From: Croceitalea dokdonensis DOKDO 023
Lineage (GTDB): Bacteria; Bacteroidota; Bacteroidia; Flavobacteriales; Flavobacteriaceae
DNA length: 64,000 bases
Assembly (NCBI RefSeq): GCF_001306415.1
Contig: NZ_LDJX01000001.1
Coordinates: forward strand, 186,001-250,000
Direction: 5' to 3'
Below the pieces are notes generated by a model. The model did not search any database, was not told the origin of the DNA, and saw nothing but the letters and a program-made list of their open reading frames with translations. Positions 16,713-25,589 of the stretch are shown piece by piece (positions within the stretch are counted from its first letter, which is position 1; every line of letters starts with the position of its first letter). The position numbers and the translations under genes are program-made.

Positions 16713-17714
16713 TTAACAAAAGAAGTAATAGTCTTCCATGGGGTGTTGGGACAAGGCATCCAAATACTGTCTTATTTCTTTTTGCGCTATTGTATTTGCC
16801 ACTGTAATAATACTTTGTGGTTCATTTAAGGCGGTGAGTTTGGAAAAGTGGTGTAAGGGTTGTCCGTAGATTTTTTTGCCAATTTTTTTGGGATTGTCGC
16901 AAAGCCAGGTAAAATCAATTTTTTTCTCAACCAGGCTTTTCGCAATCTGTTTCCCTTTAAAGCCAGCTCCCCAAATCACCAAGGCCCTGTTGGGCGTGTA
17001 GTGCAATTTTAAAAAATAGTATAGCTTGATGTCCAAAAAATAATTTTGTGCGTAGTGCAAGTGGGTCCTAGAAGTACGCGTAGGGTAATCTCGCCACAGA
17101 TGCAGGACTTCTTTGCACGGGATTACTTGAAGCCCTTCTTGGTAAAAACGAAAAGTAAGGTCATAATCTTCGGGATATCGGTTGTGTTCAAACCCGCCAC
17201 AGCGTTCAAAATCCTCCACATGGACCATCCAACAGGGCGATGGGATTACACATTCTTTGTAGATTTCAATAAAATTTGCTCCTTTTTTTGTTAACTGGTT
17301 GAGCCAAGCTTCATAGCGCTGATACCCATTACTGATGCCTTGGTCCGAAAAATACGCCACCTGCCCTACGGCAATATGGCCAACACCTTTCTGCTGCAGG
17401 GCATTGACCATTAACTCCAAACGCCGAGTTTTCATGATATCATCAGAATCCATTCTGGTGATATAATTACCGGAGGCGTAGCCGTAAGCCGTCTGCAAAG
17501 CGGGGATGATGCCTTTGCCTTTATTGTCAAAACAGCGTATTCTACCATCCTTTTGGGCAAAGCGCGAAACCACTGCTGCACTAGGGTCCGTAGAGCCATC
17601 ATTTACCGCCAGTACTTCCCATTCTTGGTAGGTTTGGTTTTGAATGCTCTCCAGACAGTCAACTAGAAATTTCGATGTATTTTTAAAGGGTACAACAATA
17701 CTAACCTTGCCCAA
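16713..17714 (-). CDS. Family 2 glycosyltransferase with a C-terminal Rossmann-like domain
   Basis: 333 residues. The GT-A domain (about 1-225) begins VSIVVPFKNTSKFLVDCLES, with nucleotide-binding VNDGSTD at 38-44 and the metal-binding DSDD at 89-92. The region GGFEHNRYPEDYDLTFR is the usual acceptor-side ED motif. Residues 247-333 form a second domain starting VIWGAGFKGKQIAKSLVEKK, a GxGxxG nucleotide-binding turn, ending in YFFC. Sugar and acceptor unknown. It lies 3 bases after the SGNH hydrolase, last gene of a four-gene operon. Confidence 0.9.
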   Translation of the reverse strand: MGKVSIVVPFKNTSKFLVDCLESIQNQTYQEWEVLAVNDGSTDPSAAVVSRFAQKDGRIRCFDNKGKGIIPALQTAYGYASGNYITRMDSDDIMKTRRLELMVNALQQKGVGHIAVGQVAYFSDQGISNGYQRYEAWLNQLTKKGANFIEIYKECVIPSPCWMVHVEDFERCGGFEHNRYPEDYDLTFRFYQEGLQVIPCKEVLHLWRDYPTRTSRTHLHYAQNYFLDIKLYYFLKLHYTPNRALVIWGAGFKGKQIAKSLVEKKIDFTWLCDNPKKIGKKIYGQPLHHFSKLTALNEPQSIITVANTIAQKEIRQYLDALSQHPMEDYYFFC

Positions 17715-17717
17715 AAC

Positions 17718-18401
17718 TTATTCTTTTAGGGCTTGGGCAATTGCTTTTTCAACAAGGTCGCCCATAACTTCATATCCTTTTGGGGTAATATGTACTTCGT
17801 CCGTGGTCCATTTTTTGGGAAGTCCGTTCCTTTCATCCGCCATTGCGGAAAAATAGTCCAGATACGGGACCTCTTGCTCTTGTGCCATGGCCAACAAAAG
17901 GGCATTTAATTTTGGTATTTTAATATTGGGCTGTAAACCTGGCCTCCATGGATAGTCATAGGCAGGAAGCACCGAACAAACAATGGGAACAATCTTGTTG
18001 GATTTGGCCAATTCTACCATGGATTCTATATTGTCCCTAATTTGTTCCAAGGTCATTGGGCCGGTATTTCCGGCAATATCATTGGTGCCGGCCAAAATGA
18101 CCACTGCTTTAGGTTGTAAATTGATGACGTCTTGCCTAAACCGCAGCAGCATTTGTGGGGTGGTTTGTCCACTGATTCCGCGATTAAGGTATGTTTTACC
18201 TTCAAAAAATTCCTTTGGCCACCCTTCCGTGATGGAGTTGCCCATAAAAACCACTCGGTTTTTTTGACTTTCATCAAATTCAACAGCTTTATTGGCCTTT
18301 TGATATTTTGTGAGATTTGCCCAATCTTGAGCCTTGAGCGGTTTAGAAAATGAAAAAAGCACAAGCAGTATAATTAGAGGGGTTGTTTTTTTGGTCTCCA
18401 T
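17718..18401 (-). CDS. Secreted SGNH/GDSL hydrolase
   Basis: 227 residues with a signal peptide ending near KAQ (residue 25). Block I is GNSITEG with nucleophile Ser56, block II Gly78 in GISGQT, block III Asn107 in GTND, block V Asp201-His204 in DEVH. This is the platelet-activating-factor-acetylhydrolase-like branch, often acting on acetylated sugars. It starts 2 bases after the preceding gene's stop and ends 3 bases before the glycosyltransferase, so it is firmly in the operon. Likely periplasmic esterase; substrate unknown. Confidence 0.92.
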   Translation of the reverse strand: METKKTTPLIILLVLFSFSKPLKAQDWANLTKYQKANKAVEFDESQKNRVVFMGNSITEGWPKEFFEGKTYLNRGISGQTTPQMLLRFRQDVINLQPKAVVILAGTNDIAGNTGPMTLEQIRDNIESMVELAKSNKIVPIVCSVLPAYDYPWRPGLQPNIKIPKLNALLLAMAQEQEVPYLDYFSAMADERNGLPKKWTTDEVHITPKGYEVMGDLVEKAIAQALKE

Positions 18402-18403
18402 AC

Positions 18404-18988
18404 TTATTCCTTAGGAGGTGTTATCATTATATGTGCCCTGTGGGTACCGGGATTCATTAACCACGCATGGCCAGGAGGGGAGGGAGTGGTTGGTAAACCC
18501 GTGGTTTCCCCAGTCGCAAAAGGAATGTAAAATACGTAGCGTACGTAGGGATTTTCAATTTGCATGGTGGTTTTATTGACCTCTCCCGTAAAAACGCAGA
18601 GCGTGGCCTTATCGGGCATTTTAAGCTTTCCAGATTTTACCTCTGTTTCACGAATATCAAAAATCTCCTGAAATTCTTTGCCCTCAGCCTTAAGTTGCCT
18701 ACCCCTCTCCATAAATTCATCCAAATCTTTATGGTAGGCTGCGGTAGAAAAATTCTCTTTGTACGGGTCGGATGCTATGGCAATATAGTCGTTTGTTCCT
18801 TCCTTTAAGGTGATAAATTTTCCATCAGCACCATAGCCATATACTTTGGCTCCCTTTCTAAATTCATCAGGAACGGCCATCAGCGCGGTTTTTATCTGCC
18901 AATCTTTTGCAGGTATTTCTTGCGCCAGTCCAACGCCGGCAAAAGTTAGAAGGCAGCAAATCAAAATCAACTTAAACGGCTTAGTCAT
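18404..18988 (-). CDS. Secreted protein of unknown function
   Basis: 194 residues from MTKPFKLILICCLLTFAGVG with signal cleavage near LAQ-EIPA. The start at 18988 is preferred to an ATG at 19036 because it gives a clean signal peptide. The mature protein is a single alpha/beta domain with KGAKVYGYGADGKFITLKEG, a long charged helix (KDLDEFMERGRQLKAEGKEF) and a C-terminal Pro/Gly/His-rich tail (PSPPGHAWLMNPGTHRAHIM). I do not recognise a family. Positioned between the S10 peptidase and SGNH hydrolase in the same operon. Confidence 0.8.
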   Translation of the reverse strand: MTKPFKLILICCLLTFAGVGLAQEIPAKDWQIKTALMAVPDEFRKGAKVYGYGADGKFITLKEGTNDYIAIASDPYKENFSTAAYHKDLDEFMERGRQLKAEGKEFQEIFDIRETEVKSGKLKMPDKATLCVFTGEVNKTTMQIENPYVRYVFYIPFATGETTGLPTTPSPPGHAWLMNPGTHRAHIMITPPKE

Positions 18989-19065
18989 GGGAGGTGACGC
19001 AACGTCACGCTCCTTAAAACAGTATTCTTTTAGCATGTCTTCCCTGCTTTTATGAGTGGTTATCC

Positions 19066-20553
19066 CTATTCATATTTCGCACTTTTATTGGTGTTGGATG
19101 TCCTTAAAATAAAGGCCCTTAAATCATCGTTAGCCTTTTTTAAATCTTCGCGACGTAGGTACATCATATGTCCAGAACGGTATCCTTTGAACTCAAACCT
19201 ATCTTTCATTTTTCCACTGGGGTCTACTTGCCACATGGTATATTTACCCTGAAAATAGGTGGTTGCCCCATCATAATAACCAGATTGTATCAAAACATTG
19301 AGATAGGGATTTTGTGCCATGGCCTGTCTTAGGTTGTCACGAGTGTTGTCGTTTTCATTGTTCCAAGGCCGCACGGGGCCAAACATATTGTATTTAATAT
19401 CCGTTTTAAAGTTGAGCTCTTCTTGCAGATAATAATTAATTGCGGGGGTAAAGCTATGCAACCAAGAAGTTAGTTCGGCACTGTAGTCTGGGCCCATGCC
19501 GGCCAGTTGCCTGTCCAGCCCTAAATATCTAGAATCCAATCTTCCCACCGTATATCCACGGTCTTTAAGTAGGTTTTTCCAGAAATACTGCACAGGTACC
19601 ACTAAATTCTGGTCTAATATCCCCTGTTTGGAAAGTCCGGAATAGTAGGCCATTTTTTCTGCTACCTCATTCTTTTTGCTCTCGTCAATAAAGCCGCCCT
19701 TGGCCAATGCTGGAATCAATTCATTGATAGCATAATCTTCTGATTCTGGAAGCACTTCTAACAAATCTTTTTGTTGTAGGGGAGCTGGAAGTGCTTTGTG
19801 GTGCCATGCTGCGGCGGTAAAATAGGGAAGACTAATGGCATTTTCAACCGCACCGCCGGTATTGTAAAGCTTGTAATCTGCCGGTGAAACCATAATGACC
19901 CCATTCAGATACATCCATTGCTGGTCTTGTAAGGCCAATGAAAGCCCCATGACTCGGGTGCCTCCATAGCTCTCGCCAACTATGTATTTTGGAGATCTCC
20001 AACGATTATTTCTGGTTACAAAGGTATTTAGCCATTCCGCTAGGTATTTGATATCCGCATTAATGCCAAAAAACTTTTCACGGTCCACTTCCTTGCCCAT
20101 TTCCGGTATGGTTCTAGAGTAGCCGGTATTGGCCGGATTTACGTAAACAATATCCGTCACATCCAAAACCGAGTATGGGTTTTCCTTAACCCCGTATGGT
20201 TGTACAGGGTAGCCCTCGTCGTCAATTTTAAGTACTCGTGGACCTGTGTAGGCTAAATGCATCCAAACGGAACCCGATCCCGGACCTCCGTTAAAGGAAA
20301 TTAACAATGGCCTACTTTCCCTATTTTTTACATTGTTCTTGGTGTAGTAGGTATAATGTAGGGCAGCAATGGGTTTCCCCATTTCATCCCAAACGGGTTG
20401 GGTGCCCGTGCTTGCCGTATAGGTAAAGGTATTCCCGTTTACCGTGACGGAATGTTGTGTGGTCACAGTAGTATCAATAGGTAATTTTCTATGTTGCGCA
20501 GCCGCCACAACAAAGGCGGAGGTACACACTAAAAGGCATAATTTATTCAACAT
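19066..20553 (-). CDS. Secreted S10 family serine carboxypeptidase
   Basis: 495 residues with signal peptide (cleavage near AAAQ at 20). The oxyanion motif is FNGGPGSGSVW at 87-97, the nucleophile GESYGG gives Ser195, Asp428 is in YYDGAT and His462 in SGHMMYLR, in the order expected for the carboxypeptidase Y-like family. Acts on peptides from the C-terminal end in the periplasm or outside the cell. First gene of the S10 / unknown / SGNH / GT2 operon, divergent from the oxidoreductase gene. Confidence 0.93.
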   Translation of the reverse strand: MLNKLCLLVCTSAFVVAAAQHRKLPIDTTVTTQHSVTVNGNTFTYTASTGTQPVWDEMGKPIAALHYTYYTKNNVKNRESRPLLISFNGGPGSGSVWMHLAYTGPRVLKIDDEGYPVQPYGVKENPYSVLDVTDIVYVNPANTGYSRTIPEMGKEVDREKFFGINADIKYLAEWLNTFVTRNNRWRSPKYIVGESYGGTRVMGLSLALQDQQWMYLNGVIMVSPADYKLYNTGGAVENAISLPYFTAAAWHHKALPAPLQQKDLLEVLPESEDYAINELIPALAKGGFIDESKKNEVAEKMAYYSGLSKQGILDQNLVVPVQYFWKNLLKDRGYTVGRLDSRYLGLDRQLAGMGPDYSAELTSWLHSFTPAINYYLQEELNFKTDIKYNMFGPVRPWNNENDNTRDNLRQAMAQNPYLNVLIQSGYYDGATTYFQGKYTMWQVDPSGKMKDRFEFKGYRSGHMMYLRREDLKKANDDLRAFILRTSNTNKSAKYE

Positions 20554-20750
20554 TGTAAATGGTTTTAGTCAATTCTTAAAAGTACAATTTAGATAATGAA
20601 ATTTAAAATGAATCGCATCCAATCCTATTCTTTGGTATTTTTAAGGATCATTGGGTAAATTGACCATGAAGATACTGTTGATCGCGGAATAATAACGTCA
20701 TGTTACCCAAGCCTATCCGTTAAAGGGTGTAGCAATAAAAAGGAAAAGTT

Positions 20751-21860
20751 ATGGACAGAAGAACATTTACACAGTCAATCACATTGGGAACCACCGCAGC
20801 GGTGGTGACCCCCAATCTTGCCTTGTCATGTGCAATGCCAGCGTCATCCGATAAAAAATTGGGTATTGCATTGGTAGGCCTGGGCAGCTATAGCACGTAT
20901 CAATTAGCACCTGCCTTGCAGGATACCCAACATTGTTATTTGGCAGGAATCGTGACAGGAACTCCAAATAAAAAGCAAATTTGGAAGGAAAAATATGCAA
21001 TTCCAGAGAAGAATTGCTATGACTACGAAAACTTTGACTCCATTAAAAATAACCCGGACATAGATATAGTTTACGTGGTATTGCCCAATAGTATGCATGC
21101 GGATTTCTGCATTAGGGCCGCCAAAGCTGGCAAGCATGTTATTTGTGAAAAGCCCATGGCCATGAACGTGGAGGAGTGCGATGCCATACTAGCGGCCTGT
21201 AAAAAAGCCAAGGTAAAGCTTGGGATGGGCTACCGTCTACATTCTGAGCCGTATACCCAAGAGATAAAACGGCTTATAAAGGAAAAAACATTTGGTGAGG
21301 TGCGCTATGTAAATGCAGAGGCGGCCTATTATTCCGGCGGTAACCCCAATCAATGGCGTTTGAACAAAGCCTTGTCCGGGGGCGGGGCATTGGTGAACAT
21401 GGGGGTATACTCCATACAGAGTCTTATCTATGGCACCGGTGAGAATCCCATTGCCGTTTGTGCCCAGGAGTACAGTACACGTCCTGAGTATTTTAAGGAT
21501 ACGGATGAGACCATTACCGCCCAATTTAAATTTAAAAGTGGCGCAGTGGGCCATATGATGACGTCCCATAACATAAATGCCAACAAACTGCACGTAAACT
21601 GTTCCAACGGATGGTTTGTTTTGGAGCCGGCCAACAATTATGGTCCCCTTAGCGGCATAACGTCTAACGGTACAAAGTTCAACTTTCCGCATGAAAGCCA
21701 GCAGAAACTCCAGATGGATGACTTTGCCAAACATGTGTTATACAATGCCCCTAACTTGGCTCCAGGGGAAATGGGCAGGCGGGATATGGTCATTGTGGAA
21801 GCCATATACCGATCTATCGCAAAAGGGGGTTCTTGGCAAGTTTTAAGTTTAGGGGCTTAG
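20751..21860 (+). CDS. Tat-exported Gfo/Idh/MocA oxidoreductase
   Basis: 369 residues. The N-terminus MDRRTFTQSITLGTTAAVVT carries a twin-arginine motif (RRTFTQS) and ends at LALSCA, which could also be processed as a lipoprotein. The nucleotide-binding turn is ALVGLGSYSTYQLAPAL (near 40) and the dinucleotide-sugar motif EKPMAMN is near 134, as in glucose-fructose oxidoreductase, a periplasmic enzyme with tightly bound NADP. The C-terminal alpha/beta domain includes GGGALVNMGVYSIQ. A perfect terminator hairpin follows. Sugar or polyol substrate cannot be assigned. Confidence 0.93.
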   Translation: MDRRTFTQSITLGTTAAVVTPNLALSCAMPASSDKKLGIALVGLGSYSTYQLAPALQDTQHCYLAGIVTGTPNKKQIWKEKYAIPEKNCYDYENFDSIKNNPDIDIVYVVLPNSMHADFCIRAAKAGKHVICEKPMAMNVEECDAILAACKKAKVKLGMGYRLHSEPYTQEIKRLIKEKTFGEVRYVNAEAAYYSGGNPNQWRLNKALSGGGALVNMGVYSIQSLIYGTGENPIAVCAQEYSTRPEYFKDTDETITAQFKFKSGAVGHMMTSHNINANKLHVNCSNGWFVLEPANNYGPLSGITSNGTKFNFPHESQQKLQMDDFAKHVLYNAPNLAPGEMGRRDMVIVEAIYRSIAKGGSWQVLSLGA

Positions 21861-21937
21861 CATGGGGTTACAAGTACTTGCTCTTTTCATTTAGGTCGTG
21901 AAAACATCAAAAATCATTCTAAATCTATATCATTCTT

Positions 21938-21975
21938 AAAGGTTAACATTTATTTTAAGTCTTAACCTTTTTTTT
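21938..21975 (+). terminator. Terminator after the oxidoreductase gene
   Basis: AAAGGTTAA (21938-21946) pairs perfectly with TTAACCTTT (21962-21970) across a 15-base loop, followed by five more T. Confidence 0.75.
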
Positions 21976-22071
21976 ATGGCTTGTTCATTTTAAGACTACA
22001 CTTCCTTAACATGCCTAACATGAGGTCTAAAGTACTTTTGGTTCAGATGAAAACCTAAAAACTTTAACATC

Positions 22072-23679
22072 ATGAAAATGAAACAAATTGCAGTATTATT
22101 TATGTCGGCTTCGCTAGCAGTAATGCTAACCAGCTGCGAAGGTGAAGATGGTCTTGACGGGATGGACGGACGGGATGGCATTGACGGTATTGACGGACGT
22201 GACGGAACGGACGGCGAGGACGGCGAGGATTTAACGCTCACAGATTTAATGCCCTTGGAATCCTCCGTTGTGCCGGACGATGTTTTTGAACTCAAAGGGG
22301 CCTTTGCGGGAAGTGCCAATTTAGAAATGCTACTTTCTTCTGCAGACATTTTACCATCAGATTCCACTTTTGTATACGGGTCGTTTATGGATGGTGCTGC
22401 CCTTTTTCCCAACAATGATGGCACTTATGCGTTCATTAATAACTTGGAATCGGATTATTCCATTGCACGTATTCGCATGAATCGTGATTTAAAGCCGTTA
22501 GAGGGTGATTATATCGTAAATGCCACAGCAACTGCATTTACTGCGCAATGTTCAGGTTCTTCCATAACCCCCCAAGAGCACGGTTTTGGACCTTTATATC
22601 TTTCTGGAGGCGAATGGGGTGGTAATGCAAAGGGCGTTTACAGGGTGAATCCCTTTAGAGATACGGAAGATCGCGTAGAAGCACAACGCTTACCTGCCCT
22701 TGGGGAATGGTCCACAGAGAACGCTGTGGTAATTGGTAAAGACGCTTATCCACGACAAACTGTTGTTTTTATGGGTGATGATGACAGTAACAATACCTAC
22801 CCAGAAGCCCACTTTGCCATGTATGTAGGTAGTCGTGGTGACCTTAATGGAGGCGAGTTATATGTTTTACGAGGAAAAGATACCACGGAAACAGCAATTG
22901 GTGGCGGCGGTCTTAAATTTGAAATGGGTGCTGTTGAGGATAATGAATACGATGTGGAATGGGTAAAGGTAAACGAAAGAACGTTGGCGGAACTTAACCA
23001 AGAGGCCATTGACTCCGTTGCCATTGGTTTCCAAAGAATAGAGGATATTGACTGGCAGCGAGGATCGGCAGAGAATAATAGAAACATCTTTTTTAATGCC
23101 ACCGGGCGCTATCGTTCTGATAATCCTGACTTGGCAAATAGAGGCACTACTTTTGGGAGGGTCTATAAATTGGAATTAAACCCAGACGACCCCACGGGCG
23201 ATGCCAAGCTTTCTGTGGTAGTTGATGGTGACCGCGTTGGAGGAAAGGGTGATGGAATGCACTCTCCAGATAATATTTTAGTTACAGAGAATTACGTATA
23301 TATCCAAGAAGACCCCAACGGATACCAAGATTTAAATCCCAACATTCAAGGGTACGCCAAACTTTGGCAGTATGAAATTGCAACGGGGAATTTGGCAGAG
23401 GTTATGGAGTGTAACCAGATAGCCGCAACCGATTTAGGCTTTGGTACTTTAACCAACTACTGGGAAATTACGGGCCTCATTGACGTAACGGAGATTATTG
23501 GTGCAAGTGAACCAACTTTCATGGGCGGTGCGCAGGTCCATGGTTGGAATTATTCCACAACACCAGCAACGGCTGTTAGGGCGGATGGAGCCAAATTTTA
23601 TGACCCAACTGCGATAAATGAAGGCTCCGCAAGGTTAGAAGGTTCTTTTCTGTTTAAGATTACAGGCCTTCCAAGATAG
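22072..23679 (+). CDS. Collagen-like-repeat lipoprotein with a PhoX-like domain
   Basis: 535 residues. A signal peptide ends in lipobox MLTSC (Cys22). Residues 24-53 are ten uninterrupted Gly-x-Asp triplets. The remaining 480 residues look like a beta-propeller of the PhoX/DUF839 type: EAHFAMYVGSRGDLNGGELY, GRVYKLELNPDDPTG and SPDNILVTENYVYIQEDPNG resemble PhoX repeats, which bind calcium and iron. I rate the PhoX assignment as likely but unproven; phosphatase activity should not be assumed. The di-haem peroxidase gene follows 80 bases downstream behind a hairpin. Expected on the cell surface or periplasmic face. Confidence 0.8.
   Translation: MKMKQIAVLFMSASLAVMLTSCEGEDGLDGMDGRDGIDGIDGRDGTDGEDGEDLTLTDLMPLESSVVPDDVFELKGAFAGSANLEMLLSSADILPSDSTFVYGSFMDGAALFPNNDGTYAFINNLESDYSIARIRMNRDLKPLEGDYIVNATATAFTAQCSGSSITPQEHGFGPLYLSGGEWGGNAKGVYRVNPFRDTEDRVEAQRLPALGEWSTENAVVIGKDAYPRQTVVFMGDDDSNNTYPEAHFAMYVGSRGDLNGGELYVLRGKDTTETAIGGGGLKFEMGAVEDNEYDVEWVKVNERTLAELNQEAIDSVAIGFQRIEDIDWQRGSAENNRNIFFNATGRYRSDNPDLANRGTTFGRVYKLELNPDDPTGDAKLSVVVDGDRVGGKGDGMHSPDNILVTENYVYIQEDPNGYQDLNPNIQGYAKLWQYEIATGNLAEVMECNQIAATDLGFGTLTNYWEITGLIDVTEIIGASEPTFMGGAQVHGWNYSTTPATAVRADGAKFYDPTAINEGSARLEGSFLFKITGLPR
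22141..22230 (+). repeat. Ten Gly-x-Asp codon triplets (collagen-like)
   Basis: Nine-base units GGN-NNN-GAY/GAT encode GED GLD GMD GRD GID GID GRD GTD GED GED. Every third position is Asp, unlike animal collagen where Pro/hydroxyproline is common. The DNA units vary at the second codon and at wobble positions, so this is an old repeat, not a recent slippage array. Confidence 0.9.
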
Positions 23680-23701
23680 TTTTTCTAATTATTTATTAAA
23701 C

Positions 23702-23738
23702 AAACAAAGAGTTCCCTGTTTAGGGAACTTCTTTGTTT
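23702..23738 (+). terminator. Long hairpin between the PhoX-like gene and the peroxidase gene
   Basis: AAACAAAG-A-GTTCCC pairs with GGGAAC-TT-CTTTGTTT around a short loop (14 paired bases with one bulge). The A-rich 5' arm and T-rich 3' arm make it able to terminate in both directions. Since the next gene begins 22 bases later on the same strand, it may attenuate rather than end transcription. Confidence 0.7.
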
Positions 23739-23759
23739 ATGATTTAAATCCAAGTATTT

Positions 23760-25589
23760 ATGAAGGCGATAATTTATTTTTTGGCAGCTAGCATGCTAGT
23801 CAGTTTTTTTTCCTGCAAAAAGCAAGAAAAACTATTGGCCATGGCTACAACTGATGATGGTGTCTCAATGTTCAATGAGCCCGTACGCAACCATTATTTT
23901 AAAACCTTGGACAGTGCAGGTTTTTATATGCAAAAAATAGACACTACAAAAACACTTGCCAATAACAAGGCCAATTTTCTGGAAAGCAGAAAATGGTACA
24001 AAAGGATGGAACCTATGCTTATGGCATATGACTATGAAAATTATCTTTCTATGAATGCCCCAAACCTATTGAAGGTTGAGATAGATGATTATACGGACAT
24101 TAAAGTATTAAAGCCAAAAAGCTATCAAGTTTTGGAAGAATTATTGTATTCGGAGGATGGTTTTGATAATGCAGATTTAAATTTTGTGCTGGAATATCTC
24201 AAGGTCAGAATTCCCTATATCAGAAGGAATCATATTTTATTTCGGCAAAATGACCGGCATCACTTAAAAATGCTCCGTGACGCCATTGTCAATATCGCAA
24301 CCAAGGGCATTACCGGTTTTGATTCACCCATGCTTGCCAATTCATTGAATGAGGCTATATATAATTACGAGACCATACGAGAGGTACTTCACATTTACGA
24401 GCCCGCTTTCTCAAGCAAAGCACTTTACAAGACGTGGTTAACGGAGATAGGGCGGACAATTTCAGATTTGGGGAATGGAGAATTTGATACGTTTGATAGG
24501 TACACTTTTATTAAGGAACATACGAACAAACAACTGAAATTAATTCATAAGACTGCGGTAGATTGGAACATTAAATTAAATACCTCCCGAGCTTTAAATC
24601 CAAGCGCGACAAACCTTTTTGATAAAGACTTCTTCAACATAAAATTATTTTCACCACCAGGTGCCCCAGCAATTTCACAGGATCGTATTGCCTTGGGAAA
24701 GATGCTATTTAATGACCAATCATTGTCTAGCTCAGGGAATATTAGTTGTGCAACCTGTCATCAGACAGAAAAAGCATTTACGGACGGTTTTAAGAAGGCT
24801 AAAGGCATTGATGGTATCGAACTTTTAAGAAACACCCCAACATTAACGTACGCTGTTTATCAAAAAACTATGTTCTATGACGGCCGTGCTACGGGTTTAG
24901 AGGACCAAATTGTGAATGTGGTAAACGACAAAAATGAGTTTCATTTGGATTTAAATACCTTGGAAAAGCGAGTACAGGAAAATCCTAGGTATGTTGTTAT
25001 GTTCGATTCCCTTTACAATGGACAAATAACCAATAGAAATGCGAGGCACGCAATTGCCACGTATATTAGAAGTTTAGCGCCTTTTGATTCAAAATTAGAT
25101 AAAAACATGCAAGGTGTGGAAGACTCCATGACCCAAGAAGAAATTTTAGGATTTAATCTTTTTATGGGGAAAGCGGCATGTGCTACCTGTCATTTTCCTC
25201 CGGCATTTAACGGTACGGTACCCCCAAAATATATGGAGTCTGAATTTGAAAATTTAGGGGTTCCAAAAAATGCAAGTTTTGAGCATCCGGTTTTAGATGA
25301 AGACCCAGGGCAATACTATCCTTACAAGGTGGAGGAAAAAAGAAGTTTCTTTAAAACATCTACGGTAAGGAATATTGAATTTACGGCACCATATATGCAC
25401 AACGGTGTTTATGGCACCCTTGAGGAAGTTGTTAACTTTTATAACGTTGGCGGGGGTCAAGGGATGGGTTTAGAAGTACCTTATCAAACCTTACCGGCAG
25501 ATTCATTGCATCTCTCCGATAAAGAATCGAAAGCACTGATTGCCTTCATGAAAACCCTTAATGATGAACAGTTTGAAAAAATAAATTAA
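23760..25589 (+). CDS. Di-haem cytochrome c peroxidase with imelysin-like N-terminal region
   Basis: 609 residues; lipobox FFSC gives Cys19. Residues 40-285 are all-helical (ANFLESRKWYKRMEPMLMAY, LKVEIDD, GFDSPMLANSLNEAIYNYE) and resemble the helical imelysin/EfeO-like domain, though the GxHxxE motif is not evident. The C-terminal half is the MauG/CcpA fold with haem c sites CATCH at 330-334 and 474-478. Periplasmic, likely lipid-anchored. Such proteins reduce peroxide or oxidise protein partners. Companion of the PhoX-like lipoprotein. The stop overlaps the convergent neighbour's stop by 4 bases. Confidence 0.92.
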   Translation: MKAIIYFLAASMLVSFFSCKKQEKLLAMATTDDGVSMFNEPVRNHYFKTLDSAGFYMQKIDTTKTLANNKANFLESRKWYKRMEPMLMAYDYENYLSMNAPNLLKVEIDDYTDIKVLKPKSYQVLEELLYSEDGFDNADLNFVLEYLKVRIPYIRRNHILFRQNDRHHLKMLRDAIVNIATKGITGFDSPMLANSLNEAIYNYETIREVLHIYEPAFSSKALYKTWLTEIGRTISDLGNGEFDTFDRYTFIKEHTNKQLKLIHKTAVDWNIKLNTSRALNPSATNLFDKDFFNIKLFSPPGAPAISQDRIALGKMLFNDQSLSSSGNISCATCHQTEKAFTDGFKKAKGIDGIELLRNTPTLTYAVYQKTMFYDGRATGLEDQIVNVVNDKNEFHLDLNTLEKRVQENPRYVVMFDSLYNGQITNRNARHAIATYIRSLAPFDSKLDKNMQGVEDSMTQEEILGFNLFMGKAACATCHFPPAFNGTVPPKYMESEFENLGVPKNASFEHPVLDEDPGQYYPYKVEEKRSFFKTSTVRNIEFTAPYMHNGVYGTLEEVVNFYNVGGGQGMGLEVPYQTLPADSLHLSDKESKALIAFMKTLNDEQFEKIN

